Positions 8,522 to 18,634 are shown, counted from the first letter of the stretch. The stretch is 64,000 nt of DNA from Bacillota bacterium (GCA_023418915.1 JAEZYU010000050.1:62001-126000); one strand, 5' to 3'. The notes: generated from the sequence alone by a model not told the origin. Numbers and translations are program-made.

Positions 8522-9286
8522 TCAGTTACCATATTGACCATACACATAAGGCAATATTATCAATGTTACATCGTCAGCCATAATGGTATCTGTGTGGATT
8601 TTGGGCTTCATCCCCTGATATAAATGATGAGCCTTGTCGCAGGGGTTTTTGTGACAATCCTGGCATCTGTCGACGCCGTTTTCCGCCGCACATTTCAATG
8701 AATCGCAGCTGAAGGATTTATCCAATCCCCCTGTATGACAGCCATCACATAACATCATGTCATCGCCCCAATACCCACCGTCACCTACACCTCCTGCGTA
8801 TACGCGTATCAGCCGCTCTTTCAGCTCCGATCTGAGTTCTTCGCTGATCGTTCCACCTGTATAATGCACACACATGTCGCAGCGATGTCCGCAGCTGGCA
8901 TAGACTGCCTGCTCTTTTGGAAACGGCTTTCGGTTTGGCTTTTTCTTAATCAAAACAAGCTGCTTGACAGCTTCGAGTGTACGTAAATCGGTAACGGTAA
9001 TAAGCATCCATTTGCCGTCATGGAAGGTTTTGCTGCTATCGTATATTTTCTGTATCCTTTCTGGAAATTCATTTCGCTGCGCCTCAAATACTCCACGTTC
9101 TGATTTCCCGAAAATAACAAGAAAATCATAGCGGTCTTCGCGTATGTAGACCGTCAGCACCGTTTTACCGCCCCTGCGGAATTTTAATTCGTCTTTGCCG
9201 TTGCCGACTTCATCAAGGACGTATTTTCCTCGCATGAAACGCATGGTTTCCTCGCTTACCTTTTGCAGTTCTGATTTATCGCTCAT
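8522..9286 (-). CDS. DUF3788-like protein with cysteine-rich C-terminal domain
   Basis: Residues ~1-120 resemble DUF3788 proteins (KFRRGGKTVLTVYIRED, then DFLVIFGKSE). Residues ~128-215 contain a Cys-rich DUF3795-like module with pairs ASCGHRCDMC, LCDGCHTGG and CQDCHKNPC, which probably binds zinc or another metal. The role is unknown in both families. AGGGGG lies 8 bases before ATG 9286. It is the last gene of a three-gene operon after a MerR regulator and a small protein, so it may belong to the response that regulator controls. Confidence 0.7.
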   Translation of the reverse strand: MSDKSELQKVSEETMRFMRGKYVLDEVGNGKDELKFRRGGKTVLTVYIREDRYDFLVIFGKSERGVFEAQRNEFPERIQKIYDSSKTFHDGKWMLITVTDLRTLEAVKQLVLIKKKPNRKPFPKEQAVYASCGHRCDMCVHYTGGTISEELRSELKERLIRVYAGGVGDGGYWGDDMMLCDGCHTGGLDKSFSCDSLKCAAENGVDRCQDCHKNPCDKAHHLYQGMKPKIHTDTIMADDVTLIILPYVYGQYGN

Positions 9287-9362
9287 GGTTACAGCCCCCT
9301 ATCAGCCAATTTAAGGCCTTTTTCACCAACTGAGTTTGAAAAGAGTTGGGGTTATTCGTATA

Positions 9363-9914
9363 CTATATTATTTCAAAAAGATGCTCGCATTGTTTCTCAC
9401 CATTAGAGCTAATGGGAGATGATACAATTTCTATCAGGCGCAGCTTCACTCCGAGATAATTTTCAAAATGGTATTTTACATGCCCGCTGCAACAACCGCA
9501 ATATGTAAGGGAAACGGTCGCGGGTTCGGGTAGTTTATTTATGGTTGAGCAAACGCATCTGTATTTTCCGTCTTCATTATAAAAGTCCCAAAATATACTC
9601 AACGTTCCACTATCATTTAATCTACAGTGGGCTGATTCGCTTTTATCCAATGCGTTTATTATTTCTATACGTTCTTCGATGGACTTATCTTTAAGTCTTG
9701 ACATGAATTCGTTGGTAGGTTTATTTTTGCTGCAACCCTGCTCCTGCATGACGGAAAGGATTTGCTCCTTTGTAAGCAGCTTGTCCATTTGACTCGCAAA
9801 CGCAATTTCTTCTTTGGGCGTTTCAGCTTCAGATTTCGGAAAAACAAATTGCCGTATTACTTCCATGGGTATGCCTTTGTCAAGCATAGTCTGTTTGATT
9901 TCATATATGTTCAT
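9363..9914 (-). CDS. Hypothetical protein with C-terminal Cys motif (DUF6144-like, tentative)
   Basis: This is 183 residues from ATG 9914, chosen because GGAGGAG sits 8 bases upstream; a longer frame would run into the preceding gene. The C-terminal third has CGCCSGHVKYHFENYLG followed later by a terminal CEHLFEI. That pattern is seen in small cytosolic proteins with a ligand-binding (V4R-like) fold, but I hold this loosely. It lies 25 bases after the merR-type gene and is surely co-transcribed. Confidence 0.6.
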   Translation of the reverse strand: MNIYEIKQTMLDKGIPMEVIRQFVFPKSEAETPKEEIAFASQMDKLLTKEQILSVMQEQGCSKNKPTNEFMSRLKDKSIEERIEIINALDKSESAHCRLNDSGTLSIFWDFYNEDGKYRCVCSTINKLPEPATVSLTYCGCCSGHVKYHFENYLGVKLRLIEIVSSPISSNGEKQCEHLFEII

Positions 9915-9939
9915 ATTTTCAACTCCTCCATATTTCTTG

Positions 9940-10878
9940 TCAGTCAGAGCGCATTCGTATGGGTACAAATACGTCCTGCTGGTATCTGCTTAGTTTATTT
10001 GCAATATCCCACGGCAGGATTTCCTCAATCATTTCGCTTCGCTGCATTTTACCTGTCGCGTCGGTGTCAAGTACATAATTATCGTCCTTATTTACCCAGT
10101 CTTTTAGCAGAATAAAGGTATCGTCCATATCCTCCATAAAAGAACTGGCTACAGCATACAACCCGCCCGCCAAAACCTCATCGGTATACATTGTCGTATT
10201 CTCATAATCGCTCGGTATTTTCATCAGCATGATCCATTCGTTATCCGGTTCTTTACGGTAAAAACAATTTCGCATTCCGGGATTGGGCATGAAGCCATAT
10301 TCCGCGAACAGGTTTTGCATATTGCCTCCATCGAGGTTCCCTGCTTGTCCTGTTTTCAGTCGCGAAGTCATAACACGCATTGAGGGTAATCGTATAACCC
10401 GGACATCATGCAGCCTTAATGCATCCCGGCCGATTTTCGACAGATTTTCAAACGTAACCGGCTCGCTCTTTTCCACTGCGGCAAGCCTCTTTTCGGTTTC
10501 CTCGTAAAGCAAGGTTATTGCCGATATTTTCTTGATGCCGCTCATCAGCATTTTGTGAAGAAAATCATCTACTAGCCGCCGCAACTCGGACAAAGCTGAT
10601 ATTTCCGTATCAAGCGATTCGAGCTTGTCCACAAATGCCTGAATCAATGCTGCTGTACTTTCACTTTTATAAATTGCAGCTATATCCTTTATGGGAATTT
10701 GTAATTTTCGCAGAACAATGATTTGTTTTAATCGTTCCAGCGCGTCGGCATCATAATATCTTTGTGTCTTATTATCTGGATGGCTGCTCCACAACAGGCC
10801 CATTTCCTCATAATATCTGAGCGTCCTGCTGGATATTGTAAATCTGTTCACGACGTCGTTTATGCGTAACAGCTCCAT
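9940..10878 (-). CDS. MerR family transcriptional regulator with GyrI-like effector domain
   Basis: From ATG 10878 (GGGAGGGG upstream) the 312-residue protein has a MerR DNA-binding domain at ~2-72 (RINDVVNRFTISSRTLRYYEEMGLL, cut here: helix-turn-helix plus wing RYYDADALERLKQI). A coiled-coil linker follows at ~80-120, and a C-terminal domain (~150-310) resembles GyrI/Rob-type small-molecule sensors. It would bind a dyad in an over-long promoter spacer and activate on effector binding. Its own promoter has exactly this layout, so it is probably autoregulated. The two genes that follow are likely its targets. Confidence 0.88.
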   Translation of the reverse strand: MELLRINDVVNRFTISSRTLRYYEEMGLLWSSHPDNKTQRYYDADALERLKQIIVLRKLQIPIKDIAAIYKSESTAALIQAFVDKLESLDTEISALSELRRLVDDFLHKMLMSGIKKISAITLLYEETEKRLAAVEKSEPVTFENLSKIGRDALRLHDVRVIRLPSMRVMTSRLKTGQAGNLDGGNMQNLFAEYGFMPNPGMRNCFYRKEPDNEWIMLMKIPSDYENTTMYTDEVLAGGLYAVASSFMEDMDDTFILLKDWVNKDDNYVLDTDATGKMQRSEMIEEILPWDIANKLSRYQQDVFVPIRMRSD

Positions 10879-10899
10879 ACAAAAAGCCCCTCCCTGTCT

Positions 10900-10930
10900 A
10901 TTATACAAATTGACGCAAGGTCAATGTCAA
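10900..10930 (-). promoter_or_regulatory. MerR-type promoter with 19-bp spacer and dyad
   Basis: On the minus strand TTGACA (10930-10925) and TATAAT (10905-10900) are both perfect but 19 bp apart. The spacer holds the inverted repeat TTGAC-CTTGC-GTCAA at 10924-10910. Long spacers that need protein-induced DNA twisting are the mark of MerR-family control. The promoter lies just upstream of the regulator gene that would bind it. Confidence 0.88.
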
Positions 10931-11367
10931 TAATAAAAGTTAATAAATGCAAATAATTTGCCATCTATTGATAAAAAGTAATTTGAGAAGCGAAGGATAG
11001 TCCTTGCCGGAGCAGATCGGAAATGGTTTTTGTACACTAACGTGTGTCTATCACGAGAAGTTTCCAAAAACCTGTTTAAGTGAACTAAAGCCTTCCTGGC
11101 AAACAACCTTCGGGTACCCAAGGCCTCCAAGCCTTTTGATTTTATGTTCACCTTCATAAATCAGGATTTCCAGATGCTCTTTAGCGGAACTGCTGATTTT
11201 CTGCCGGTAATACCGAGAGGTTTATGGGGAAACCGATTGCGTTGAAATCGGCTTCCTTTCATGGTAAAATATAGATAAATTTATTCATATTTTGGAATAA
11301 AATCAGTGAGATGGTAAGATGTTCATAAGCTTTACGTAGATCGCACTTAGGGGTGTAAAATGATGGG
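10931..11367 (+). other. Gene-free stretch with a segment matching the tmRNA intron
   Basis: No supported gene. At 11202-11234 a ~33-base segment nearly repeats intron positions 6744-6776 (core AATACCGAGAGGT and GGGGAAACC, about five differences). It keeps the ATACC-GAGA-GG hairpin and is followed by a CCGATT/AATCGG hairpin. It may be a remnant of a related intron or an independent structured RNA piece. A 76-codon minus-strand frame at 10927-11157 overlaps the MerR promoter and looks accidental. Confidence 0.5.
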
Positions 11368-12231
11368 ATGAAGTTTAGTTATTTTCATGAGATAATACCG
11401 CCTGACATGTATTCCAGGACAAAAACGGCGATCTGCCAGTACATGGCTATCTTTGAGCCGCTGGAATATACCATGGGAGAAGTGATGTGTGTTGATGATT
11501 ACCACTTCGATCTATTTTTTGAAAACGCTCCTATTACAAGAATTAATAATGTCGAGTATCGCGTAAAAAAAGGCGATATGCTGGTGGTCCAGCCGTGGGA
11601 GGAGATTTGTGGCGTTCCCTGTAAAACTAACGAATATGGTAAATATCTGCATATTGCGATAAAAAAAGTTTTTTTTCAAAAGATATCCGCTGAAATTACA
11701 GGTGAAAAGGCTTTTGCATTCAAGCGCGTCCAGGGGCGTTATAGTACTCAGTTGCTGGATTTGATCGGCAATTTTCAACAAGAACTGATGAATTACGGCG
11801 AAGCTTATCCTCAAATGCTCCTCAGCCTCTCAACGCAGATTGTGTTTCAGTTAATTCGGGATATGAGTGCGGATTACAGAAAAGTCAGTGAAAAGACCGG
11901 TAAGGACAATCCATATATCAATGAGGCTATTCGTTTGATGCAGCAATATTATGTAACCAACATCAGCATAAGCGATATCAGTAATCTCATTTACCTAAGC
12001 CCATGTCACTTTAAGCATGTATTTAAGGAGTGCACAGGGCAGACGCCTCACCGCTTCTTAATGGATATCCGCCTTAAAAAGGCAAAGGAGCTTCTGGAAG
12101 GAAGTGGAGATACGATTGAGGATATTGCAGGACAATGTGGTTTTGTAAATCCGGGTCATTTTGCGGTGGCTTTTAAGCGCAGCACAAAACTGTCGCCGTC
12201 CGAATACAGAAGAATATATACGAGAAAATGA
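11368..12231 (+). CDS. AraC family transcriptional regulator
   Basis: This 287-residue protein has a cupin-like N-terminal sensing domain (~1-120) and a C-terminal AraC pair of helix-turn-helix motifs (~185-285). The signature LSPCHFKHVFKECTGQTPHR and the second helix pair IEDIAGQCGFVNPGHFAVAF are visible. Such regulators usually activate carbon-source or stress genes in response to a small ligand. No target gene lies next to it on the same side; the giant surface protein gene starts 530 bp downstream after a terminator. Its ribosome binding site is weak. Confidence 0.88.
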   Translation: MKFSYFHEIIPPDMYSRTKTAICQYMAIFEPLEYTMGEVMCVDDYHFDLFFENAPITRINNVEYRVKKGDMLVVQPWEEICGVPCKTNEYGKYLHIAIKKVFFQKISAEITGEKAFAFKRVQGRYSTQLLDLIGNFQQELMNYGEAYPQMLLSLSTQIVFQLIRDMSADYRKVSEKTGKDNPYINEAIRLMQQYYVTNISISDISNLIYLSPCHFKHVFKECTGQTPHRFLMDIRLKKAKELLEGSGDTIEDIAGQCGFVNPGHFAVAFKRSTKLSPSEYRRIYTRK

Positions 12232-12248
12232 AATCACACTCGAATCCC

Positions 12249-12282
12249 ATACTGTTCACCGATATGGTGGGCAGTATTTTTT
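12249..12282 (+). terminator. Terminator of the araC-type gene
   Basis: ATACTG-(TT)-CACC-GATAT-GGTG-(GG)-CAGTAT stem followed by TTTTTT. The ~480 bases after it, up to 12759, contain no gene or known riboswitch that I recognise. They presumably hold the promoter and long leader of the surface protein gene. Confidence 0.8.
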
Positions 12283-12759
12283 ATGTAATAGCCTGTAACA
12301 AAATATAGCACTTTTGAGAAAATAGACGATACTTTTGGAAAATTTTAAGCTCTTGTAACATGTTAATATAGATAGAGTCCTGATTTATTTGGAGGTCAGT
12401 ACGGGACAAGTGGTCACTACAATCGAGGCCACCCTGCTTTTCTCCGTTTCAGAGAACAATATCATGTTTAGCAGGAGTTTCTTCTGATAATCCTCATGTG
12501 GTTCTCAGTTACACAGCTGGCTGTGGTGATCACAAGAGTCTTTAGTGGTGATACCTTCTTTTTATAGGACATAATGATCCATTATCCATGTTCTCGGGAA
12601 TTGGACGACAAGCATGTCTCGGCCTGGTCGATTCAACAGAGTCGTTGTCTTTCCTGTTTTGGCTGATGATGCTCAGATTATCCATGGAGTGATTGCGTTT
12701 ATACCTTGAGCAGACAGAAAGCTTATATAGTAAGAGTAAAAAGAAAGCGGGGTCGATTT

Positions 12760-15700
12760 ATGAAAAGATCATTTGGGAAAATATTGTCCGTGATGATTGT
12801 ATTCTGCCTTTGTACTGCGATAATGCCTTTTTCAGTCCAGGCGGAGCCGGGAGATAACGTGTGCGAGATCGACGGGGTCGGGTATACTACGCTGGATAAC
12901 GCACTGGCGGACGTTCAAAGCGGGGAGGACAAAACCATAAAGCTGCTGGGGAGCATTGATTATGACGGCGGCATTGTGGTCGAGAACAAGAGCATAACTT
13001 TTGATTTAAACGGTTACACGCTTAATGTGGTCAATAACGCGGAAGAAGACACTTTTGAAGAAATGAGCGGCCTTTATGTGAAAGGGAATGCCGCCGTCGA
13101 CCTGACAGGCGAAGGTGAATTCAATGTTACCGGCAGCTGGTACGGTTTATTTGCCGAATGCGACAACGATACCGGGGAGAGTCCTGAAGTTACCGTTACC
13201 AACGTAATCGGCAACGGGCGTGACGGCGTGGCAGCACAGGGTGGTGCGAAGGTTACCGTTAAAGGGAATGTAACGTCTAATGGTTCCAATGACTACGAAT
13301 ATAGTGGGGTATGGGCATCTGATGTGAGTTCAATGGTGACCGTAGAGGGCGATGTCTATGCAAACGGCGATCTAAATACCGGAGTTAAATCCGATGAATC
13401 AGCCTTTGTAGAGGTTAAGGGCGATGTCATCGTAAATGGCACCGGCAGTATAGGGATAAAAGCCGGTGAGGATGGAGATGTGACGGTAAATGGAAATATA
13501 ACCGTAACCGGAGACGATTGCACAGGTGTTTATCTCACAGCCTTGGCAGGGATGCCGTCAATCGTTACTATAAAAGGCGAAATCAATGCTACCAAATATG
13601 TGCTTTTCGAAGACGAGGATGAAGAACCTTTCGAACAAGATTTCGAATATGGCGATTATGATTCAGAGACAAGTGAAGAATCCAGGTACTACACTATAGA
13701 TTATGAAAGCTTCGTATATGTGTCGATGTTCGCCGGCGGCAGCGGCACCGCTGAGGACCCTTACCTGATTGCCAATGGAACGCAGCTCGCTAACATAGGA
13801 GATCACAATTTTTTACGTGAGGGCTATCATTATAAGCAAACTGCCAATATTGACCTTGGCGGGTATTTCAGCCTTGGCCAGGGTTTTAAACCTATAGGGC
13901 ATGGCGAGGTTCCCTTTCTCGGCATCTATGACGGAGATGGCCATACCATCAGTAATCTTAAAATCAACCGTACGGACGTGAATTTTGTAGGCTTGTTTGG
14001 CCTTATCGGAATGTATTCGGAAATACGGAATGTCGGATTGATAGATGCAAATATAACCGGGGAGAGACATGTAGGTGCTTTGGCTGGTGAAAATACCGGT
14101 TCTGTTATAAATTCATACGCCGCAGGTACTGTGAATGGCTTGGATAATGATGTCGGAGGCTTGATCGGAGCTAATTATGGCGAGATCACAGATTCTTATT
14201 TTGTTGGAACTGTTGCAGCCGAAGGGAATTATATAGGCGGTCTGACTGGAGTAAACAGCCAAGACGCCATCATTACCGACTGCTATGCAGAGGCAGCTGT
14301 GACAAGTGAAGGAGAATATGGTACCGGCGGCTTGGTAGGGGTTAACTACAGTTCTGTCATGGAATCACACGCTATCTGCACTGTTGTGGGCAATGAGGTA
14401 GTTGGCGGCCTTGTCGGTGAAAATACCGATGAGGAAGCTATCATATGGGAATCCTATGCCGATGGAAATGTGACAGGGACATCACAAGTGGGAGGCTTGG
14501 CTGGCAATAGTAGCAGCACCATCAACGACTCTTACTTCACGGGAACAGTGACGGGCTCCGGCAGTTATACAGGAGGACTGGTCGGCGACAACAGCGGCCC
14601 GATTACAGACAGCCATGCAGATGTAACCGTAACAAGCACAGGAGATTATGTCGGTGGCCTGGCAGGCACAAGTCCCGGGTCGATCATGAGCTCCTATTCT
14701 ACAGGCTCCGTTACAGGCAAAAGTTATGTCGGCGGCCTGGCTGGAGAGATCCATACCAGCTTTAGCATGGATGGAATCATCGCCTCTCATTCTACATGCA
14801 CCGTTGAAGGTGAAATGTATGTCGGCGGTCTGGCAGGCAGCAATGAAGCCGATATTTTCTCATCATTCGCAAAGGGAGATGTAGCAAGTACTGATGATGA
14901 TGAATTAACTTATACATATTTCGGCGGATTAGTCGGAAATAACACCGGCCCCATAGAGAATTCCTATGCCTGGGGCGATGTATCAGGTAATCAGTATATT
15001 GGCGGTTTGATTGGTTATAACCAAGCCGATATTGCCAACTGTTATGAGATCGGAAAGGTAACCGGCGATAGCGAGGGCAATGCCGGTCCGCTTATGGGTT
15101 ACAGTGATCCGTTAGCTGATATAACAGGCAGTTTCTGGAACAACAACACATCGGGCCATACTACGTCAAGTTATGGCATAGAGGCAGGCTCCGGCTCTAT
15201 GAAACAGGCGGCGACGTATAATAAAGCGTACGGGGATGAAATAGTAGAATGGGATTTCGATGCCATTTGGGACATTGCCAATAGCACCTCAGGCTATAAT
15301 GACGGTTATCCGTATCTCAAATGGGAGCTGCCTGAGGAGTTTGGAGGAGGCAGCGGGACAGAGGACGATCCCTACCTTATATACACGGACGACCACCTGA
15401 ACAATGTCAGGAACCATCTTGACAAGCACTTCAGGCAAATGGCGGATCTGGATCTGAGCTTCTACAGAACAGGCTCGGGCTGGGAGCCTATAGGCACCGC
15501 GGCTGCTCCCTTCACAGGCACCTTTGACGGCGAATATCATACCATCAGCGCTCTTTTTATTGAACAGAACGATAATACCGTCTATACAGGATTGTTCGGG
15601 TGTACCGGAGCTGAAGCGGAAATCCGAACTCTCGGCCTTGAGAATGTGGATGTTACGGGCAGCGGTGAAACCGGCGGTCTGACAGCCATAAATAACGGCA

Positions 15701-18552
15701 TGATAGAAAATTGCTATGTAACAGGCGCTGTGACAGGAACATGGGATGATTGCGTCGGCGGACTAGTTGCTGAAAACGAAGGAACGATCCTAAACTGCCA
15801 TACTGATGTAACTGTGTCAGGCGGCGATATAGATGATTATGTTGATTATGTCGGCGGCCTGGCTGGACAAAACTTTGGCTCGATCCGCAGTTCCAGCTCC
15901 GCCGGAGAAGTGACAGGTGATGATGAAGTTGGAGGATTGGTTGGTTTTAACTGTGCCTACCAGGGCAGCGCCGGTGAAATATCAGGCTCTTATTCCACGT
16001 GTGATGTGATGGGAGTTGGGAATAATGTCGGAGGCCTGGTTGGCAACAATGACGGACCAATCACTTATTCCTGCGCCGCAGGCAGTGTGACGGGCGAAGA
16101 TAATGTAGGCGGCCTGGCAGGTATGAACTGTAATACAATTACTGATTCTTATGCTGTGGGGGATGTTGCAGGTGATGATTATATCGGAGGTCTGGTGGGA
16201 TACAATACTGATTTGCTCACGAACTGTTATTCTGCCGGCACTGTGACAGATCATATAGACAGTATGCATGTCGGCGGATTGGTGGGTGACAACGACATCG
16301 CAGGCAGCAGTGAAGGCGCCGCCACTGATAGCTATTGGGATTTGGATGCTTCAGGCCAGACAGAATCTGCCTGCGGCACAGGCAAGACTACAGCTGAAAT
16401 GAAGCAGCTGACGACTTTTGAAAACTGGGATTTTATTGCGATTTGGGATATCAGTGCGGACTTTAATGAGGGTTACCCATTCCTGAAGTGGCAGGATGCT
16501 GCTCCGCCGGTTATAAGCAATGCGGGAGTCGATTCCGTAACTGAAACAACAGCCACATTAAGCTTCACCTCCAATAGAACCGGGCTCTATTATTATCTTG
16601 TATATAAGGCGGAGTATGACGCTCCTGTTCCTGATGCGGCTGCTATCAAAGCTCAGGGTGACGGTGCGATAGCCAAAGGGTCGGGTACGGCAGCGGCAGC
16701 GGTAAATGAGATTGCGTTGACCAATTTTACAGCATCGACAGAATATAATGCATATATCATAGTAGAATATGCGCAAGGAAATATTTCTGACGTTGCGGAG
16801 ATCAACTTTAGCACACAGGCTCCGCCTTCCGGTCCGGGCGTTGCGCCTTTAAGTCTAAGCATAACTACGGGAGGGACCGGGGTATTCACCGTTTCTCTCG
16901 GGTATAGCGAGAACGGTGCCGACAGCGCGATCGTGACCAGCAATGACACAGGTATTGCCATGGTCAGCCCGTCTATCGTCAACACCTCCGGGCAAGCTAT
17001 CGCCGTTACCGGCATATCTGCTGGTAATACGACTGTGACTGTTGCTTTCAGCGGCGGCAACTATACCGGCGATGATATTATCGTCAATGTAACCGTGACA
17101 GATCCGATCAGTGATCTATGCGAAGTAAACTTTTTCAGTAATGGTATACATTATGCCGACATAACCGTGACCAGCGGCGCTGCTCTCGGGATCAGCTGGC
17201 CGAGCGATCCGACAAGAAGCAAATATAGCTTTGGCGGCTGGTTCACCGGGCAGAACGGCGCAGGAACGCAGTATACAAGTTCTACTATTATAACTGCCGA
17301 TGTGGATCTGTACGCCAAATGGACGTACAGCGGAGGCGGAGGCGGCGGGGGCGGCACTCCGTCAGTACCCACGATACCGGCAGCACCGGATTACAGTGCG
17401 GAAGTAAAGAAAGGAAGCAGTACGGAAACAACGTTACCGGTGACAGTCAAAAAGGAAACCCGAACCGCATCAATAGATACAGGTCCGCAAAACCTAAATC
17501 GGGAGGGAACTGCTATCACGATACCATCCATCCCCGACGTTGACACCTATACAGTCGGCATACCGGTTCCGGATCTGTCAACTGCTCTTGTTCAGGGCAT
17601 ACTGACTCTTAATACCGATGCCGGCAGTATAGCAGTCCCGTCTAATATGCTCACAGGTGTTGAGGATACGGACGGAAACAAGGCGCAGATTACTATCGGA
17701 CAGGGAGACAAGACAAATCTGCCGAAGGATGTCAGGAACTACATTGCAGACAGGCCGCTTGTACAGCTCACATTGTCCATCGATGGCAGGCAGACCGAAT
17801 GGAGCAATCAAGAGGCGCCGGTTACGATATCGATCCCTTATACACCGACAGCCGCCGAACTGGCAAACTCGGAAAGTATTGTTGTTTGGTATATCGACGG
17901 CAGCGGCAAAGCGGTTTGCGTACCAAATGGGCATTACGATCCTGCGACGGGCATGGTCACCTTCACTACCACTCATTTCAGCAATTTTGCAGTGGCATAT
18001 AACAAAGTCAGCTTCAATGACGTAGCCTCAGGTGCATGGTACAGCCAGGTGGTAAGCTTCATCGCAGCAAGGGAGATCACCACAGGCACGGGGGGCGGTA
18101 ATTTCAGTCCGTCGGCAAGGCTGACCAGAGGTGAATTTATTGTAATGCTGATGAAGGCGTACGGCATAGGCCCCGACGCAGAACCGGAAGACAATTTTGC
18201 AGATGCGGGAGCAGCCTACTACACCGGTTACCTGGCTGCGGCAAAGAGGTTGAGCATTTCAGCAGGTGTGGGGAACAATTTGTTTGCGCCTAAAAATGAG
18301 ATCACCCGTCAGGAGATGTTTACTCTGATATGCAATGCTCTGAAGGTTATCGATGAACTCCCGCAGGGCAAATCCGGCAAAACGCTGTCAGACTTCAACG
18401 ATGCCGGGCAGATCGCCACATGGGCAAAGGATGCTGTGACACTGCTGGTCAGAGCCGGTACAGTCGGCGGCAGCAACGGAAAGCTTTCTCCGCTCGACAC
18501 GGCTACCAGGGCGGAGATGGCGCAGGTGCTGTACAATCTGCTTTCAAAATGA
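12760..18552 (+). CDS. Giant SLH-anchored surface protein with GLUG repeats
   Basis: From ATG 12760 (MKRSFGKILSVMIVFC...) the ~1930-residue protein has a signal peptide ending near VQA. A beta-helix-like region follows (~20-290). Next come two blocks of GLUG motifs (~345-840 and ~875-1230), over twenty repeats of the type VGGLVGxNxGxIxxSYAxGxVTG. A fibronectin-like segment (~1245-1350) and an Ig-like segment (~1365-1445) come next. An InlB/Listeria-type repeat (FGGWFTGQNG...YAKW, ~1460-1515) and a poly-Gly linker lead into three SLH domains (~1750-1930, each ending in R-x-E-F/M). SLH domains bind pyruvylated cell-wall polymers, so it is displayed on the cell wall, perhaps as an adhesin. Confidence 0.92.
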   Translation: MKRSFGKILSVMIVFCLCTAIMPFSVQAEPGDNVCEIDGVGYTTLDNALADVQSGEDKTIKLLGSIDYDGGIVVENKSITFDLNGYTLNVVNNAEEDTFEEMSGLYVKGNAAVDLTGEGEFNVTGSWYGLFAECDNDTGESPEVTVTNVIGNGRDGVAAQGGAKVTVKGNVTSNGSNDYEYSGVWASDVSSMVTVEGDVYANGDLNTGVKSDESAFVEVKGDVIVNGTGSIGIKAGEDGDVTVNGNITVTGDDCTGVYLTALAGMPSIVTIKGEINATKYVLFEDEDEEPFEQDFEYGDYDSETSEESRYYTIDYESFVYVSMFAGGSGTAEDPYLIANGTQLANIGDHNFLREGYHYKQTANIDLGGYFSLGQGFKPIGHGEVPFLGIYDGDGHTISNLKINRTDVNFVGLFGLIGMYSEIRNVGLIDANITGERHVGALAGENTGSVINSYAAGTVNGLDNDVGGLIGANYGEITDSYFVGTVAAEGNYIGGLTGVNSQDAIITDCYAEAAVTSEGEYGTGGLVGVNYSSVMESHAICTVVGNEVVGGLVGENTDEEAIIWESYADGNVTGTSQVGGLAGNSSSTINDSYFTGTVTGSGSYTGGLVGDNSGPITDSHADVTVTSTGDYVGGLAGTSPGSIMSSYSTGSVTGKSYVGGLAGEIHTSFSMDGIIASHSTCTVEGEMYVGGLAGSNEADIFSSFAKGDVASTDDDELTYTYFGGLVGNNTGPIENSYAWGDVSGNQYIGGLIGYNQADIANCYEIGKVTGDSEGNAGPLMGYSDPLADITGSFWNNNTSGHTTSSYGIEAGSGSMKQAATYNKAYGDEIVEWDFDAIWDIANSTSGYNDGYPYLKWELPEEFGGGSGTEDDPYLIYTDDHLNNVRNHLDKHFRQMADLDLSFYRTGSGWEPIGTAAAPFTGTFDGEYHTISALFIEQNDNTVYTGLFGCTGAEAEIRTLGLENVDVTGSGETGGLTAINNGMIENCYVTGAVTGTWDDCVGGLVAENEGTILNCHTDVTVSGGDIDDYVDYVGGLAGQNFGSIRSSSSAGEVTGDDEVGGLVGFNCAYQGSAGEISGSYSTCDVMGVGNNVGGLVGNNDGPITYSCAAGSVTGEDNVGGLAGMNCNTITDSYAVGDVAGDDYIGGLVGYNTDLLTNCYSAGTVTDHIDSMHVGGLVGDNDIAGSSEGAATDSYWDLDASGQTESACGTGKTTAEMKQLTTFENWDFIAIWDISADFNEGYPFLKWQDAAPPVISNAGVDSVTETTATLSFTSNRTGLYYYLVYKAEYDAPVPDAAAIKAQGDGAIAKGSGTAAAAVNEIALTNFTASTEYNAYIIVEYAQGNISDVAEINFSTQAPPSGPGVAPLSLSITTGGTGVFTVSLGYSENGADSAIVTSNDTGIAMVSPSIVNTSGQAIAVTGISAGNTTVTVAFSGGNYTGDDIIVNVTVTDPISDLCEVNFFSNGIHYADITVTSGAALGISWPSDPTRSKYSFGGWFTGQNGAGTQYTSSTIITADVDLYAKWTYSGGGGGGGGTPSVPTIPAAPDYSAEVKKGSSTETTLPVTVKKETRTASIDTGPQNLNREGTAITIPSIPDVDTYTVGIPVPDLSTALVQGILTLNTDAGSIAVPSNMLTGVEDTDGNKAQITIGQGDKTNLPKDVRNYIADRPLVQLTLSIDGRQTEWSNQEAPVTISIPYTPTAAELANSESIVVWYIDGSGKAVCVPNGHYDPATGMVTFTTTHFSNFAVAYNKVSFNDVASGAWYSQVVSFIAAREITTGTGGGNFSPSARLTRGEFIVMLMKAYGIGPDAEPEDNFADAGAAYYTGYLAAAKRLSISAGVGNNLFAPKNEITRQEMFTLICNALKVIDELPQGKSGKTLSDFNDAGQIATWAKDAVTLLVRAGTVGGSNGKLSPLDTATRAEMAQVLYNLLSK

Positions 18553-18576
18553 ATGTTCACTAGAGATTGGTAAAAC

Positions 18577-18611
18577 AAGAGCCAGTTCCGTCGGGATTGG
18601 CTCTTATTTTC
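18577..18611 (+). terminator. Terminator of the surface protein gene
   Basis: AAGAGCCAGTTCC and GGGATTGGCTCTT pair over ~12 bases around GTC, followed by ATTTT. Confidence 0.82.
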
Positions 18612-18634
18612 ATTTTCATGTTTTAGCGAATGCA

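Noticed and set aside
10927..11157. 76-residue protein on the minus strand
   Set aside because: It overlaps the MerR promoter and has no recognisable features or binding site.
11202..11252. Known riboswitch (c-di-GMP or similar)
   Set aside because: The conserved bases of the aptamers I know are absent; only the match to the intron segment can be shown.
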